From: an uncultured Eubacteriales bacterium
GTDB lineage: Bacteria > Bacillota > Clostridia > Lachnospirales > Lachnospiraceae
Length of the DNA: 15,404 nt
Assembly: GCA_900313765.1 (NCBI GenBank)
Contig: OMSN01000032.1
Location: forward strand, 1-15,404
Reading direction: 5' to 3'
How positions within the stretch are numbered: the stretch's first letter is position 1; each line of letters starts with the position of its first letter. Below the pieces are notes generated by a model. That model saw only the letters and a list, made by a program, of their open reading frames with translations. It was not told the origin of the DNA and did not search any database. Of this stretch, positions 1-7,031 are shown in pieces. The translations under genes and the position numbers were made by a program.

Positions 1-649
1 CACGGCAGTCCCCCTGGGGCGCTACCTGTTCAACACCCTGATCTTTGCGGTGCTTACAACCGCGATCATGGTCGTGGTGGCTGTCCTGGCGGCATTTGCC
101 TTCGCAAGACTGCAGTTCCGGGGAAAGAATCTGGTGTTTGCGCTGTTCCTGTCCCTGATGATGCTGCCCAATGAGCTCGTCATCATCACGAACTTTGTAA
201 CCATCACGAATGCCGGACTGCGCAACTCCTATCCCGGTCTCATCCTGCCTTCGGTCATGTCGGTGTTCTATGTATACCTGCTCAAGGAGAACTTCGAGAT
301 GGTCCCGAACAATCTCTATCTGGCTGCCAAAGTGGACGGTACCAGTGATCTGAAGTATCTGCTGCGAGTGCTGGTCCCGATCAGCAGGCCGACGATCATC
401 ACAATCGTGATCCTGAAAGTCATAGAGTGCTGGAACGCTTATGTATGGCCGCGCCTGATCACAGATGATCCGAAGTATTATCTGGTCTCCAACGGAATAC
501 AGGAGATCCGTGAAAATGGATTCGGCCGTGAGAATATCCCTGCTATGATGGCTGCTGTCGTGGTCATATCGATCCCGCTGATCGTTCTGTTCCTGCTCTT
601 CCGCAATAAGATCATGGCAGGCGTGCTGAGAGGAGGGACTAAAGGATGA
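1..649 (+). CDS. Carbohydrate ABC transporter permease, MalG/UgpE type (5' partial)
   Basis: Inner-membrane permease of a sugar or sugar-derivative ABC importer, forming a channel with a second permease that should lie upstream of the window. Reading in frame 2 from the first base gives TAVPLGRYLFNTL, which matches the conserved segment just before the first core helix of MalG-type permeases, so only the N-terminal part is missing. About 215 residues are visible with roughly five hydrophobic helices. The ATPase-contacting EAA loop is clear (YLAAKVDGTSDLKYLLRVLV followed by PISRP), and so is the C-terminal family ending near MAGVLRGGTKG. The stop overlaps the next start by 4 bases (ATGA), so the binding protein is translationally coupled. 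The reverse of the more usual binding-protein-first gene order is notable. The substrate cannot be told from the sequence. Family assignment is secure. Confidence 0.93.
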   Translation, partial: TAVPLGRYLFNTLIFAVLTTAIMVVVAVLAAFAFARLQFRGKNLVFALFLSLMMLPNELVIITNFVTITNAGLRNSYPGLILPSVMSVFYVYLLKENFEMVPNNLYLAAKVDGTSDLKYLLRVLVPISRPTIITIVILKVIECWNAYVWPRLITDDPKYYLVSNGIQEIRENGFGRENIPAMMAAVVVISIPLIVLFLLFRNKIMAGVLRGGTKG

Positions 650-2247
650 GAAAACATTGGAAGATCCTGATCCTCGCGGCTGCAGCCGCAGCCTGCGCCA
701 TGCTGCTTGGCGGGTGCCACGGAGGAGTTTCCACGACTTCATTTGCGGTGCCGGATACATTTGACGAAGATGCCCCTCATGAGATCACCTTCTGGGCCAA
801 GAATGACACCAACAAGACGCAGGTGAAGATCTACAACGAGGCAGTGGCAGGTTTTGAGAAACTGTATCCAAAGATCAAGGTGAATCTTCGCCTGTATACG
901 AATTACGGGGACATCTACAATGATGTCATCACAAACATTTCCACGGGGACGACCCCGAATGTATGCATCACGTATCCGGACCACATTGCGACCTATAAGA
1001 CCGGTCAGAATGTGGTAGTCCCCCTGGATGACCTGGTCGGTGACGACAAGTACGGGCTGGGAGGCTCGCAGTTGAAGTTTGACGGGCCGAAACAGGATGA
1101 GGTGATCCCACAGTTCTTCGAAGAAGGACGGATCGATGGATACCTGTATGCGATGCCTTTTATGCGGTCGACAGAGGCATGTTATATCAATAAGACTTAT
1201 GTGGAGAAACTGGGATATGAAGTGCCTGATGTGCTGACATGGGACTACATCTGGGAGGTTTCCGAGGCTGCGATGGAGAAGGACAAGGACGGCACCTTCA
1301 AGGTGAACGGACAGAATGTCATGATCCCGTTCCTGTACAAGTCCACTGACAACATGATGATCCAGATGCTGCAGCAGTACGGGGCAGGCTACTCGACTCC
1401 GGAAGGAGAGGTCCTCCTGTTCAACGATACGACGAAGGAACTGCTTCAGGAGATCTCGGCACATGCCAGAAGCAGGGCATTCTCTACATTCAAGATCTCC
1501 AGCTATCCGGCCAATTTCCTGAATGCCGGACAGTGCATTTTCGCCATCGATTCCACCGCAGGCGCAACCTGGATGGGGTCGGATGCGCCGCTTGTCGATA
1601 TCAGTCCGGACAAACTGGTACGGTTTGAAACGGTGGTACGCCCGGTTCCGCAGGCAGATCCGGATCATCTGCAGATGATCTCCCAGGGGCCGTCGGTCTG
1701 TATCTTCAATAAACCGGATCCGCAGGAGGTACTGGCAAGCTGGCTGTTTACCCAGTATCTGCTGACCAATGATGTGCAGATCGCTTATTCCGGAACGGAA
1801 GGGTATCTGCCGGTCACATCCAAGGCACAGCAGTCGGAGGAGTATCAGGAATACCTGGCGGCAGCCGGGACGGATACAAAGGATCATTATCAGGTCAAGA
1901 TCGACGCATCCAGACTGATTATGGATCATACAGAGGATACTTTCGTCACACCGGTCTTCAACGGATCTGCTTCGCTTCGCGATGCGGCAGGGTATCTGAT
2001 CGAGGATGTCTGCAAGGGGGCAAGGAGAAAGAAGGAGATCGACGACTCCTATCTGAAAGAACTGTTCAACAATACGAAGAAACTGTATCACCTGGATCAG
2101 ATCGAGGTGTCAGGTGCGGACGAGAACTCCAGAGATCTCGGACCGCTTCCTGTTACAGCCATTACATTGCTTGCCCTGCTGGCAGGTGCCTGGGTGCTGA
2201 TCGGGCTGTACATGATCACAGACCGGATCCGGACGAGGAGAAAGTGA
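646..2247 (+). CDS. Extracellular sugar-binding lipoprotein with extra C-terminal membrane helix
   Basis: Solute-binding protein of the ABC importer whose permease lies just upstream; it should capture a carbohydrate ligand outside the membrane. The 533-residue product starts at an ATG overlapping the permease stop and preceded by AGGAGGGA. It begins with a lipoprotein signal peptide, a basic start, a hydrophobic Ala/Leu run and lipobox LLGGC with Cys24. Residues about 45-480 look like the periplasmic-binding-protein fold of the MalE/COG1653 kind (HEITFWAKNDTNK near the mature N-terminus, then Trp/Tyr-rich stretches). Unusually, residues about 503-525 form a hydrophobic helix (LPVTAITLLALLAGAWVLIG) followed by the basic tail DRIRTRRK, which predicts a second anchor with the extreme C-terminus in the cytoplasm. 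Ordinary family members are anchored only by the N-terminal lipid. Ligand unknown. Confidence 0.9.
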   Translation: MRKHWKILILAAAAAACAMLLGGCHGGVSTTSFAVPDTFDEDAPHEITFWAKNDTNKTQVKIYNEAVAGFEKLYPKIKVNLRLYTNYGDIYNDVITNISTGTTPNVCITYPDHIATYKTGQNVVVPLDDLVGDDKYGLGGSQLKFDGPKQDEVIPQFFEEGRIDGYLYAMPFMRSTEACYINKTYVEKLGYEVPDVLTWDYIWEVSEAAMEKDKDGTFKVNGQNVMIPFLYKSTDNMMIQMLQQYGAGYSTPEGEVLLFNDTTKELLQEISAHARSRAFSTFKISSYPANFLNAGQCIFAIDSTAGATWMGSDAPLVDISPDKLVRFETVVRPVPQADPDHLQMISQGPSVCIFNKPDPQEVLASWLFTQYLLTNDVQIAYSGTEGYLPVTSKAQQSEEYQEYLAAAGTDTKDHYQVKIDASRLIMDHTEDTFVTPVFNGSASLRDAAGYLIEDVCKGARRKKEIDDSYLKELFNNTKKLYHLDQIEVSGADENSRDLGPLPVTAITLLALLAGAWVLIGLYMITDRIRTRRK

Positions 2248-2262
2248 CTGTCTGCAGATTGC

Positions 2263-2276
2263 TTCAAACGTTTAAA
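2263..2276. promoter_or_regulatory. LacI-like palindrome with central CG (weak candidate operator)
   Basis: TTCAAACGTTTAAA is a 14-base palindrome with one mismatched pair around a perfect AAACGTTT core. LacI-family operators typically have such a CG-centred symmetric core. It sits 16 bases after the binding-protein stop and before the terminator at 2300, about 80 bases upstream of the next promoter. Its position makes a regulatory role doubtful and it may be chance. Confidence 0.2.
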
Positions 2277-2299
2277 CAAATGCAACAATGGATTGGAAG

Positions 2300-2333
2300 G
2301 ACTGCAGCGCAGAAATGTGCTGCAGTCTTTTTT
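2300..2333 (+). terminator. Rho-independent terminator of the sugar ABC operon
   Basis: A 12-bp stem (2300-2311 with 2316-2327, one G-U pair) closes on a GAAA tetraloop and is followed directly by six T residues. It lies 52 bases after the stop of the sugar-binding protein gene and isolates that operon from the lipoprotein gene downstream. Confidence 0.93.
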
Positions 2334-2357
2334 GGCTTGTTTTTATTGATAAAGGTA

Positions 2358-2387
2358 TTGAGTTATACATCTGGCAGTTGGTATAAT
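2358..2387 (+). promoter_or_regulatory. Sigma-A type promoter of the repeat lipoprotein gene
   Basis: TTGAGT at 2358-2363 and a perfect TATAAT at 2382-2387 are separated by 18 bases. Transcription would begin near 2394, leaving a leader of about 50 bases before the ATG at 2445. The promoter follows the upstream terminator, which supports an independent transcript. Confidence 0.75.
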
Positions 2388-2444
2388 AAACTGACTTTTG
2401 TCTACACATGGGTGTGTGCAATGTATTTAGGAGGAAGAGGGACT

Positions 2445-3956
2445 ATGAAGAAATTCAGAGTAGCAGTGGCGGCTCTCCTTGTGACAGCTCTCGCTCTCAC
2501 CGGATGCAGCAGCAAGAAGAAGGAAACAGAAGCGCCGAAAGAGACACAGGCGCCTGCTGTTGAAGCGGCATCTGAGGCGGTTTCTGAAGCAGCGGCAGTC
2601 GCAGAGACTCAAGCGGCAGCAGTCGTAGAAACCGAAGCACCGGCTGTAGAGACCGAAGCACCGGTTGTAGAAACCGAAGCAGCAGCAGTAGAGACTGAAG
2701 CACCGGTCGTAGAGACCGAAGCACCGGTCGTAGAGACCGAAGCACCGGTCGTAGAGACCGAAGCACCGGTCGTAGAGACCGAAGCACCGGTTGTAGAGAC
2801 CGAGGCTCCGGTTGTAGAGACCGAGGCACCAGTCGTAGAGACTGAAGCACCGGTTGTAGAGACCGAAGCACCGGTTGTAGAGACCGAAGCACCAGTCGAA
2901 GAGACGGAAGTAGTTGTCGAGGAGACGGAAGTAGTCGTCGTCGAGACTGAGGCAGTGGAGAACATCGAAGAACTGCTGACCGAGGCAGAGGAAGTCATTG
3001 GCGAAGCGATGACCGAAGCGGAAGAGGCACTGACCGAGGCTGAGGCAGAGGAGAAACTCGAAGAACTGCTGACCGAGGCTGAGGAAGCTATCGGCGAAGC
3101 GATGACCGAAGCGGAAGAGGCGCTGGCAGAGGCACTGACCGAAGCTGATGAAGCAGCAGCGGCTGTTGAGACTGAGGTCGAAGAAGCTATTGAAACTCTT
3201 CTGACTGAGGCGGAAGAAGCTGTTGAGACCATGATGACCGAAGCGGAAGCAGCAAGCGACGTTATGAACTATGGCGACTATGCGGTAGCCGAGGTTGACG
3301 ATCCGGTCGTCATCGAGACCTATGTGCAGGCAAAGCAGGCACTGTGGGAAGGCAACACGAATCTTGGATGTGATACAGCTACCCTCTATACACAGGATGA
3401 GGATGGCGGATACTTCCTGTATGATATCCCGGTTTCCCCGGAAGTGTATGAGAGGCTTGAAGAAGGCACAAAGATCAGAGTAAGCGGATACAAGAGCGAA
3501 TGGGCTGGCGAAGTTGAGGTCGTTGCAGATGACGATCTGACCGAAGTTGAGATCATCGAAGGCGAAAAATATGTTGCCGAACCGGTTGATATCACCGATA
3601 TTCTTGACGCTGAAGAGGAAGTCAAGATCTTCATGAACCAGAAGGTTGCCTTTACCGGCATGACCGTGGAAGCTGTTGCGGCAGGCGAAGGCTCCGATGA
3701 GACCGAGGCTGAAGCAGAAGCAGCGTTCATGTATGGCTGGGATGGTTCCGGCAGTGAAGGCGATGACCTGTACTTCAGCGCATCCAAGGATGGTAAGGTT
3801 TACACCTTCGTCGTTGAGTCCTATCTGTGCGGACCGGACAGCGATGTCTATAAGGCAGTGAAAGAACTCAAGGCAGGCGACACCATCGATATGGAAGGCT
3901 TCCTGTACTGGTATGAAGGCATGCAGCCGCATATCACCAGCGTAACCGTAAAGTAA
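2445..3956 (+). CDS. Acidic repeat lipoprotein, ETEAP stalk plus C-terminal domain
   Basis: Surface lipoprotein of unknown function, 503 residues. The ATG at 2445 is chosen because GGAGGAAGAGG precedes it and a textbook lipoprotein signal follows (MKKFR, hydrophobic run, LTGC with Cys21). The reading frame is open upstream to about 2244, but that part crosses the terminator and promoter. Residues 60-150 are 13 tandem heptads of the VVETEAP kind, a Pro-spaced extended acidic stalk probably crossing the cell wall. Residues about 175-270 are Glu/Ala-rich and likely helical or coiled coil, with a 31-residue internal duplication. Residues about 273-503 form a globular region with aromatic and Gly content and strands such as KIRVSGYKSEWAGEVEV and NQKVAFTGMTV that suggest two OB-like beta domains. 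The OB-fold idea is inference. It is probably monocistronic. Confidence 0.9.
   Translation: MKKFRVAVAALLVTALALTGCSSKKKETEAPKETQAPAVEAASEAVSEAAAVAETQAAAVVETEAPAVETEAPVVETEAAAVETEAPVVETEAPVVETEAPVVETEAPVVETEAPVVETEAPVVETEAPVVETEAPVVETEAPVVETEAPVEETEVVVEETEVVVVETEAVENIEELLTEAEEVIGEAMTEAEEALTEAEAEEKLEELLTEAEEAIGEAMTEAEEALAEALTEADEAAAAVETEVEEAIETLLTEAEEAVETMMTEAEAASDVMNYGDYAVAEVDDPVVIETYVQAKQALWEGNTNLGCDTATLYTQDEDGGYFLYDIPVSPEVYERLEEGTKIRVSGYKSEWAGEVEVVADDDLTEVEIIEGEKYVAEPVDITDILDAEEEVKIFMNQKVAFTGMTVEAVAAGEGSDETEAEAEAAFMYGWDGSGSEGDDLYFSASKDGKVYTFVVESYLCGPDSDVYKAVKELKAGDTIDMEGFLYWYEGMQPHITSVTVK
2622..2894 (+). repeat. Tandem 21-bp repeat array, 13 units, coding for (V/A)VETEA(P/A)
   Basis: Thirteen consecutive 21-base units encode seven-residue repeats. 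Units 5-13 are all VVETEAP at protein level. The first four are more diverged (VVETEAP, AVETEAP, VVETEAA, AVETEAP). At DNA level the block near 2701-2780 is almost identical from unit to unit, while units further 3' carry silent changes (GTC/GTT, GAA/GAG, CCG/CCA). That pattern fits recent local expansion by slippage or unequal recombination. The unit length keeps the frame whatever the copy number. Confidence 0.95.
2967..3125 (+). repeat. 93-bp period duplication in the helical part of the lipoprotein
   Basis: The stretch beginning GAAGAACTGCTGACCGAGGC at 2967 recurs at 3060, and the similarity runs for about 66 bases. The period is 93 bases, or 31 residues. The protein copies are EELLTEAEEVIGEAMTEAEE and EELLTEAEEAIGEAMTEAEE. 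It is separate from the 21-base array. Confidence 0.9.
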
Positions 3957-4000
3957 GGAGGAGAATTCCTGACAGAGCGGTTATCCCGTAAATAAAAAGA

Positions 4001-4038
4001 AACACCGGGTTCGTGAGAGAACGGATCCGGTGTTTTTT
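4001..4038. terminator. Bidirectional terminator between convergent genes
   Basis: A 14-bp stem (4001-4014 with 4021-4034, two G-U pairs) with loop GAGAGA is followed by T residues to 4038 on the + strand. It is preceded by A-rich AATAAAAAG, which gives a T-rich tail on the - strand. It sits between the lipoprotein gene (+) and the aminotransferase gene (-) and can serve both. Confidence 0.9.
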
Positions 4039-4064
4039 GCCTATATGCGTAGCAGGAAGATTGC

Positions 4065-5243
4065 TTATCGGACAGGATTCAGGATTCCGCAGCTGCGGAT
4101 CGCGGATACGGCCTCTTTCATTTTTTCGGGTGGAAGAACCAGGGCCATACGGACATATCCCTCGCCAAGAGTACCGAAGGAAGCACCGGGTGTCACGATC
4201 ACGCCGGAGCGCTCCATCAGTTCCATGGTAAAGGCTGCAGAGTCATCGTATCCTTCCGGAAGCTTTGCCCAGACGAACATAGTACCCTTCGAATCCGGGA
4301 CATCCCATCCGATCTCCCGCAGGCCGCCGCAGAGTGTTTTCATCCGGTCTTCGTAGTCGCGGCACTGCTGCGCGACGCTGTCCTGCGGTCCGTTCAGAGC
4401 CGCGGCGATGCCGTACTGAAGCGGAAGGAACATGCCATAGTCAAACTGGCTTCTCACATTGGAGAAGGTCCTGATGATATCACGGTTTCCAAGAACCAGA
4501 GAAGTTCTGCAGCCTGTCATGTTGTAGGACTTGGACAGGGAATAGAACTCGACGCCGACTTCTTTCGCTCCCGGATAGGACAGGAAGGACTTCCCTGTGC
4601 GGCCTCCGTATATGATATCAGAATAGGCATTGTCGTGAATGACTGTCACCTGATGCTTAGATGCCCATGCGATCAGTTCTGTGTAAAATGCGTCATCCGC
4701 CACTGCACAGACCGGGTTCAGCGGATAGGAGACAAGGATATACCTTGCCTGATCTGCGACCTCTTCCGGGATCGTGGAGAAGTCGATCAGATAGTCATTG
4801 TCGCTCTTCAGCTCGTAAGTCACTGCATGGGCATCACACAGCTGCGGACCGATGGAGAAGATCGGATAGCCCGGGTCCGGGACCAGTACTGTATCGCCGG
4901 GATTGCACATGGCGAGAGCGATATGCGCCATCCCTTCCTGGGAGCCGCTGATCGTCATGATCTCATCATCTGCCAGATCTACGCTGAATCGTCTCTGATA
5001 GAACTTGCGGACAGCCTCCTTCAGGAAGGGGCGGTCTGTCAGGGCATATTTATAATTCTCCGGATCCAGTGCTGCTCTGGACACAGCTTCCATAATATGC
5101 GGAGCGGTCTTGAAATCAGGCGTACCGACCGACAGGTTGTAGATGGTCTTTCCGGCCTTTTCGAGTTTCATCTTCTTCTCATTCAGAACAGCGAAGATGC
5201 CTGCCTGGAATTTTTGGGATCTTTCGGAAAAAGTGATATCCAT
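4065..5243 (-). CDS. PLP-dependent class I/II aminotransferase (DapL-like subgroup)
   Basis: Fold-type I aminotransferase of 392 residues, a cytoplasmic enzyme that moves an amino group between an amino acid and a 2-oxo acid. The Schiff-base lysine is Lys238 in SLSKSYNMTG. Asn176 in YPLNPVCAVA matches the PLP-contacting NP motif, HDNAYSD carries the Asp and Tyr that hold the cofactor, and the VRMAL motif near the C-terminus has the carboxylate-binding Arg. Overall it resembles the group often labelled LL-diaminopimelate or aspartate-family aminotransferase, but true substrate specificity cannot be read off. It is the last gene of an operon, 14 bases after the amino acid ABC ATPase, with AAAGGAAT as its ribosome site. 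This suggests it acts on the imported amino acid or a product of it. Identity as an aminotransferase is firm; the substrate is open. Confidence 0.92.
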   Translation of the reverse strand: MDITFSERSQKFQAGIFAVLNEKKMKLEKAGKTIYNLSVGTPDFKTAPHIMEAVSRAALDPENYKYALTDRPFLKEAVRKFYQRRFSVDLADDEIMTISGSQEGMAHIALAMCNPGDTVLVPDPGYPIFSIGPQLCDAHAVTYELKSDNDYLIDFSTIPEEVADQARYILVSYPLNPVCAVADDAFYTELIAWASKHQVTVIHDNAYSDIIYGGRTGKSFLSYPGAKEVGVEFYSLSKSYNMTGCRTSLVLGNRDIIRTFSNVRSQFDYGMFLPLQYGIAAALNGPQDSVAQQCRDYEDRMKTLCGGLREIGWDVPDSKGTMFVWAKLPEGYDDSAAFTMELMERSGVIVTPGASFGTLGEGYVRMALVLPPEKMKEAVSAIRSCGILNPVR

Positions 5244-5257
5244 AATTGTATTCCTTT

Positions 5258-6007
5258 CTACATGTCGAGCATATTGATGTTGTCCAGGAACCTGCGCAGC
5301 CTTTCGTTGGACGGGTTCTCGAAGATCTCAGCAGCGGAGCCGTCCGCTACTATCTTGCCGTTCTCCAGGAAGAGAATTCTCTTTGCAACACTTCGTACAA
5401 ACGGCATCTCGTGGGTTACCAGAAGGATCGTATTGCCATCCTGGGCTGCGCTGCGCACTGTCTGGAGCACCTCGCCAACCAGTTCCGGATCCAGTGCAGA
5501 TGTAGGCTCGTCCATGAGCAGAAGAAGCGGATCCATGGCCAGGGCACGGGCGATGGCAACGCGCTGCTGCTGTCCCCCGGACAGGTGTCTGGGATAATGG
5601 AACAGACGGTCTGCCATACCAACCTTTATCAGGTGACGCAGAGCGATTTCCTTTGCAGTTTTTTCATCCAGTCTTTTTACAACGGTGAGTCCTTCCATGA
5701 CATTCTGGAGGGCATTTTTCTGCTTGAACAGATTGAACTGCTGGAAGACCATCTCGGTGTGTCTTCGCAGTTCGTTGATCTCTTTTGAACTGTGCGTTGT
5801 CAGGTCATAGGTTTTTCCGTCTATACGGACCGTCCCTGATTCAGGCCTCTCCAGAAGATTCAGGCAGCGCAGAAGGGTGGACTTTCCGGTGCCGGAGGGA
5901 CCGATCAGTGCGATCACATCTCCTTTTTCTATATCCAGGTCTACCTGATCCAGCACGACATTGTTTCCAAAACGTTTGCTCAGTCCCCTGATCTCTATAT
6001 AACTCAT
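5258..6007 (-). CDS. Polar amino acid ABC transporter ATP-binding protein
   Basis: Cytoplasmic ATPase of an amino acid importer of the GlnQ/HisP/TcyN kind, 249 residues, the usual length. All nucleotide-binding elements are intact: Walker A GPSGTGKST (36-44), Q-loop at Gln89-Gln90, signature LSGGQQQR (142-149), Walker B LLLLMDEP followed by TSALD (161-173), and switch His199 in VTHE. Its ATG overlaps the permease stop by 4 bases, so the two are translationally coupled, and the aminotransferase follows 14 bases later. It energises transport by the permease at 6004-6837, with the divergently encoded binding protein at 7032-7892 supplying substrate. Which amino acid is carried (glutamine, cystine, histidine or another) is not decided by this sequence. 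Confidence 0.96.
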   Translation of the reverse strand: MSYIEIRGLSKRFGNNVVLDQVDLDIEKGDVIALIGPSGTGKSTLLRCLNLLERPESGTVRIDGKTYDLTTHSSKEINELRRHTEMVFQQFNLFKQKNALQNVMEGLTVVKRLDEKTAKEIALRHLIKVGMADRLFHYPRHLSGGQQQRVAIARALAMDPLLLLMDEPTSALDPELVGEVLQTVRSAAQDGNTILLVTHEMPFVRSVAKRILFLENGKIVADGSAAEIFENPSNERLRRFLDNINMLDM

Positions 6008-6837
6008 ACAGCGCCTCCGTTTCCGGGACGGTCTGCCGGGAGATATGCTTCCAAGCCGAGCGTGGAAGCGGGGATCACCTTCTCCCTCTTGCCCCTTCGG
6101 ATGTGAAGATTCCCCTGGGAATCGAGCTCAGGCGCATTCTCAGGAACCGTCACCAGCGTCTCGAGCCATTTGATAAGACGCTCCAGCAGGAACGTAATCA
6201 CCCAATAGATGATTGCCAGGGAACAGTACACTTCAAAATACCGATAATTGCGTCCCGCAAGGATCTTGCCTGCTGCGGTGATCTCTACAACAGAGCAGGT
6301 GAACGCCAGAGAAGTCCCCTTGATCAGGGAGATCACGGAATTGCCCAGCGGCAGGAGCGCAACAGAACCTGCCTGCGGTATGATGACCCTCCTGAGAACC
6401 TGGAAACCGGTCATACCCATCGATCGGGCTGCATCAATCTGCCCGGGTTCCACAGACTGGATTGCGGAGCGGATCGTCTCAGAGTCAAACGCGGCCTGAT
6501 TCAGCCCGAGAGCAGCCATTGCAAATACGATTCCCGGAATCGCATTTACATCGTAGTCAGTTCCGTTGTAATAGTTGATATACTTCAGCGCGATCGGGAT
6601 ACCGAAATAGGAGATGTACAGCTGGACGATGATCGGTGTCCCTCGGATGAGAGAGACAAATGCGATCGACAGCTGTGTCAGAACGGGTATCTTTTTTATT
6701 CGAATGAGGGCAATCAGCAAGCCCAGCGCAAGCCCGATAAGGAGAGCGACCAGTGTCAGCCACAGAGTGGTCGGCAGATACCTCAGAAGTGACGGGATCT
6801 CACTGAATACGAGCTTGACGTCAAACAAATTAGCCAT
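6004..6837 (-). CDS. Polar amino acid ABC transporter permease (HisM/GlnP family)
   Basis: Membrane channel subunit, 277 residues, first gene of the - strand operon. It shows the family order: an N-terminal helix after LLRYLPTTLWLT, the conserved SLIRGTPIIVQLYISYFG segment, and the EAA-type ATPase loop IDAARSMGMTGFQVLRRVII ending in PQAG. Further helices end near residue 225. There are about five membrane spans. The C-terminal tail from about residue 230 is hydrophilic and about 40 residues longer than in many relatives (ELDSQGNLHIRRGKREKV and onward), with no recognised domain. A single permease gene implies a homodimeric channel. The start ATG has AAAGGAT in front, and a promoter lies upstream (6871-6899). 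Confidence 0.95.
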   Translation of the reverse strand: MANLFDVKLVFSEIPSLLRYLPTTLWLTLVALLIGLALGLLIALIRIKKIPVLTQLSIAFVSLIRGTPIIVQLYISYFGIPIALKYINYYNGTDYDVNAIPGIVFAMAALGLNQAAFDSETIRSAIQSVEPGQIDAARSMGMTGFQVLRRVIIPQAGSVALLPLGNSVISLIKGTSLAFTCSVVEITAAGKILAGRNYRYFEVYCSLAIIYWVITFLLERLIKWLETLVTVPENAPELDSQGNLHIRRGKREKVIPASTLGLEAYLPADRPGNGGAV

Positions 6838-6870
6838 GAATCTATCCTTTCAGAATTTCACTGCGTTACT

Positions 6871-6899
6871 ATTGTAAAGGTTTATGCCCCATGTGTCTA
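6871..6899 (-). promoter_or_regulatory. Promoter of the amino acid permease-ATPase-aminotransferase operon
   Basis: Reading the - strand, TAGACA (6899-6894) and TACAAT (6876-6871) each match the sigma-A hexamers at five of six positions and are spaced by exactly 17 bases. The start point would be near 6864, giving a short leader before the ATG at 6837. Confidence 0.7.
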
Positions 6900-6980
6900 A
6901 TGGGAATTCTGATCTTCTTATAGAAAATGCTTATGACGGGATATAAGGATTCTCTAATTTCTTTTTTTGAATGCTCCATG

Positions 6981-6986
6981 TATAAT
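6981..6986 (+). promoter_or_regulatory. -10 element of the amino acid binding protein gene
   Basis: A perfect TATAAT at 6981-6986 lies 45 bases before the ATG at 7032. The -35 region at the right distance (TTTCTT, 6958-6963) is poor, so the promoter may need an activator. An inverted pair CTTATA/TATAAG lies upstream between about 6916 and 6948 and could be part of a regulator site, but this is weak. Confidence 0.55.
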
Positions 6987-7031
6987 GACCCCAGTTGGAT
7001 AATGATCCGTTTTCAAAGAGGAGGAGATATT

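Noticed and set aside
739..2091. Long open frame on the - strand opposite the sugar-binding protein
   Set aside because: It lies wholly antisense to a gene with clear family features, has no recognisable motif or ribosome site and is rich in Arg, His, Ile and Cys in a pattern produced by reading codons backwards.
2244..2444. Upstream extension of the repeat lipoprotein to a GTG at 2244
   Set aside because: It would cross a terminator and a promoter and place the lipoprotein signal 67 residues inside the protein. The ATG at 2445 has a good ribosome site.
2622..2894. Possible CRISPR array
   Set aside because: The units are contiguous 21-base coding repeats with no spacers and stay in frame within a lipoprotein gene.
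2427..3932. Antisense frames of about 500 and 207 residues across the repeat lipoprotein
   Set aside because: The repeats are made of codons whose complements contain no stops, so long repetitive antisense frames are expected. Their products are low-complexity (RCFGLYD or SVSTTGA repeats).
4720..4740. Cys in the YPLNPVCAVA motif of the aminotransferase, where many families have Thr-Gly
   Set aside because: I recall the same wording in related clostridial aminotransferases, so it appears to be a subgroup feature rather than an oddity.
4635..5788. Two + strand frames opposite the aminotransferase and ABC ATPase genes
   Set aside because: They are shadows of highly conserved - strand genes and lack motifs of their own.
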